Below, piece after piece: positions 6,322 through 7,053 of a DNA stretch of 7,053 bases. The DNA is from Woeseiaceae bacterium (GTDB lineage: Bacteria; Pseudomonadota; Gammaproteobacteria; Steroidobacterales; Woeseiaceae). Where the stretch lies: the NCBI GenBank assembly GCA_022866645.1, contig JALHUQ010000417.1, forward strand, positions 1-7,053, given 5' to 3'. The stretch's first letter is position 1. The number at the start of each line of letters is the position of its first letter. The translations under genes and the position numbers were made by a program. The notes under the pieces are model-generated. The model was not told where the DNA came from and searched no databases. It saw only the letters and a program-made list of their open reading frames with translations.

Positions 6322-7053
6322 CTAGCGTTTCTGGAATACTAGCGTGCCGTTGGTACCACCGAATCCGAAGCTGTTGGACATGACGGTCTTCAGCCCGGCA
6401 TTTTCGATCAGTTTCGTAACGAGTGGTTTGCCCACAACCGCTGGATCGGGGTCATTGACATTGATCGACGGTGCGATGAAATCGTGCTGCATCATCAGCA
6501 GGCAGTGAATCGCTTCCTGCGCGCCGGTCGCTCCGAGTGAGTGTCCGCACATGGATTTCGAGGATCCGAAGCGCGGCATATTCTCGCCGAATAACTTTGA
6601 CATACCCTCGACTTCCTTGACGTCCCCGACCGGTGTGCTGGTGCCGTGGGTGTTGATGTAATCGATCGGGCCCTCGACCGTTGAACGAGCAAGCTCCATG
6701 CAACGAATCGCGCCCTCGCCTGATGGTGCAACCATGTCACTGCCATCCGAGGTGGCGCCGTATCCGACCAGCTCACCGTAAATTTTCGCGCCACGCGCTT
6801 TCGCGTGCTCGAGTTCTTCGACAACGACCATGCCGGATCCGGCAGCGATAACGAAGCCATCGCGAGTTACGTCATACGGACGCGATGCCGTTGCCGGGTC
6901 GTCGTTGTATTTGGACGACAACGCACCCATGGCGTCGAACAGGCAAGCGAGCGACCAGTGTTCTTCTTCGCCGCCCCCGGCGAATACGATGTCCTGTTTG
7001 CCAAGCTGGATTTGTTCTGCAGCGGCGCCAATGCAATGTGCACTGGTTGCACA
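6322..7053 (-). CDS. fabB: 3-oxoacyl-ACP synthase I, FabB (5' partial; C-terminal 243 residues)
   Basis: This is the C-terminal part of beta-ketoacyl-ACP synthase I, the condensing enzyme of type II fatty acid synthesis needed for elongation in the unsaturated branch. The frame is open to the right window edge, and the first visible codon (7051-7053) is the Cys of CATSAHC, the nucleophile (C163 in E. coli FabB). Counting from it with no gaps, the other catalytic residues fall exactly at E. coli positions: His in THGTSTP (H298, codon 6646-6648), Lys in SSKSMCGH (K328) and the His of that motif (H333). The glycine-rich C terminus SFGFGGTNGT is intact. Similarity is to FabB rather than FabF (for example GEGAIRCMELA, DYINTHGTSTP). 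An internal ATG at 6930 is not the start. The gene ends 39 bases before the hydrolase gene on the same strand; fabA, its common partner, would be outside the window. Confidence 0.96.
   Translation of the reverse strand, partial: CATSAHCIGAAAEQIQLGKQDIVFAGGGEEEHWSLACLFDAMGALSSKYNDDPATASRPYDVTRDGFVIAAGSGMVVVEELEHAKARGAKIYGELVGYGATSDGSDMVAPSGEGAIRCMELARSTVEGPIDYINTHGTSTPVGDVKEVEGMSKLFGENMPRFGSSKSMCGHSLGATGAQEAIHCLLMMQHDFIAPSINVNDPDPAVVGKPLVTKLIENAGLKTVMSNSFGFGGTNGTLVFQKR

Overview
The window looks like part of a gammaproteobacterial chromosome. The FabB-type (rather than FabF-type) ketoacyl-ACP synthase and the ccoH-ccoI-ccoS cluster for cbb3 cytochrome oxidase maturation are typical of that class. 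Base composition is moderately GC-rich and coding density is very high. The genus cannot be fixed from the sequence; a marine or sediment heterotroph would fit, but that is inference. No RNA genes, insertion sequences, CRISPR arrays or gaps over 40 bases between genes were found.

Left half, + strand (1-3738): a tightly coupled maturation operon for the cbb3-type oxidase. It contains the tail of ccoH/fixH (14-base overlap with the next gene), ccoI/fixI (Cu-translocating P1B-ATPase), ccoS (2-base gap) and a six-helix-type DsbD_2/TauE-SafE-like membrane protein with an HCxGMC motif (ATGA overlap). Together they would deliver copper to, and help assemble, the high-affinity terminal oxidase used at low oxygen. 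The oxidase structural genes (ccoNOP) and ccoG are presumably upstream, outside the window.

Right half, - strand (3724-6282): three genes read as one unit in the order S-formylglutathione hydrolase, TauE/SafE (PF01925) permease, subclass B3 metallo-beta-lactamase-like lipoprotein. The spacings are 10 bases and an ATGA overlap. The last gene meets the cco operon tail-to-tail with a 15-base overlap of coding sequence. Upstream of this unit, also on the - strand, is the C-terminal part of fabB (6322-7053), cut by the window edge exactly at its nucleophilic cysteine codon.

The points most worth a second look are: (1) the B3-like lipoprotein, which keeps all six zinc ligands and the B3 disulfide cysteines but has two extra cysteine pairs; (2) its operon partners, a formaldehyde-detoxification esterase and a putative sulfur-anion/organic-acid exporter; and (3) a 12-bp hairpin that covers the start codon of the hydrolase gene, which has no visible Shine-Dalgarno sequence. 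I do not see a clearly undescribed defence or mobile system here.
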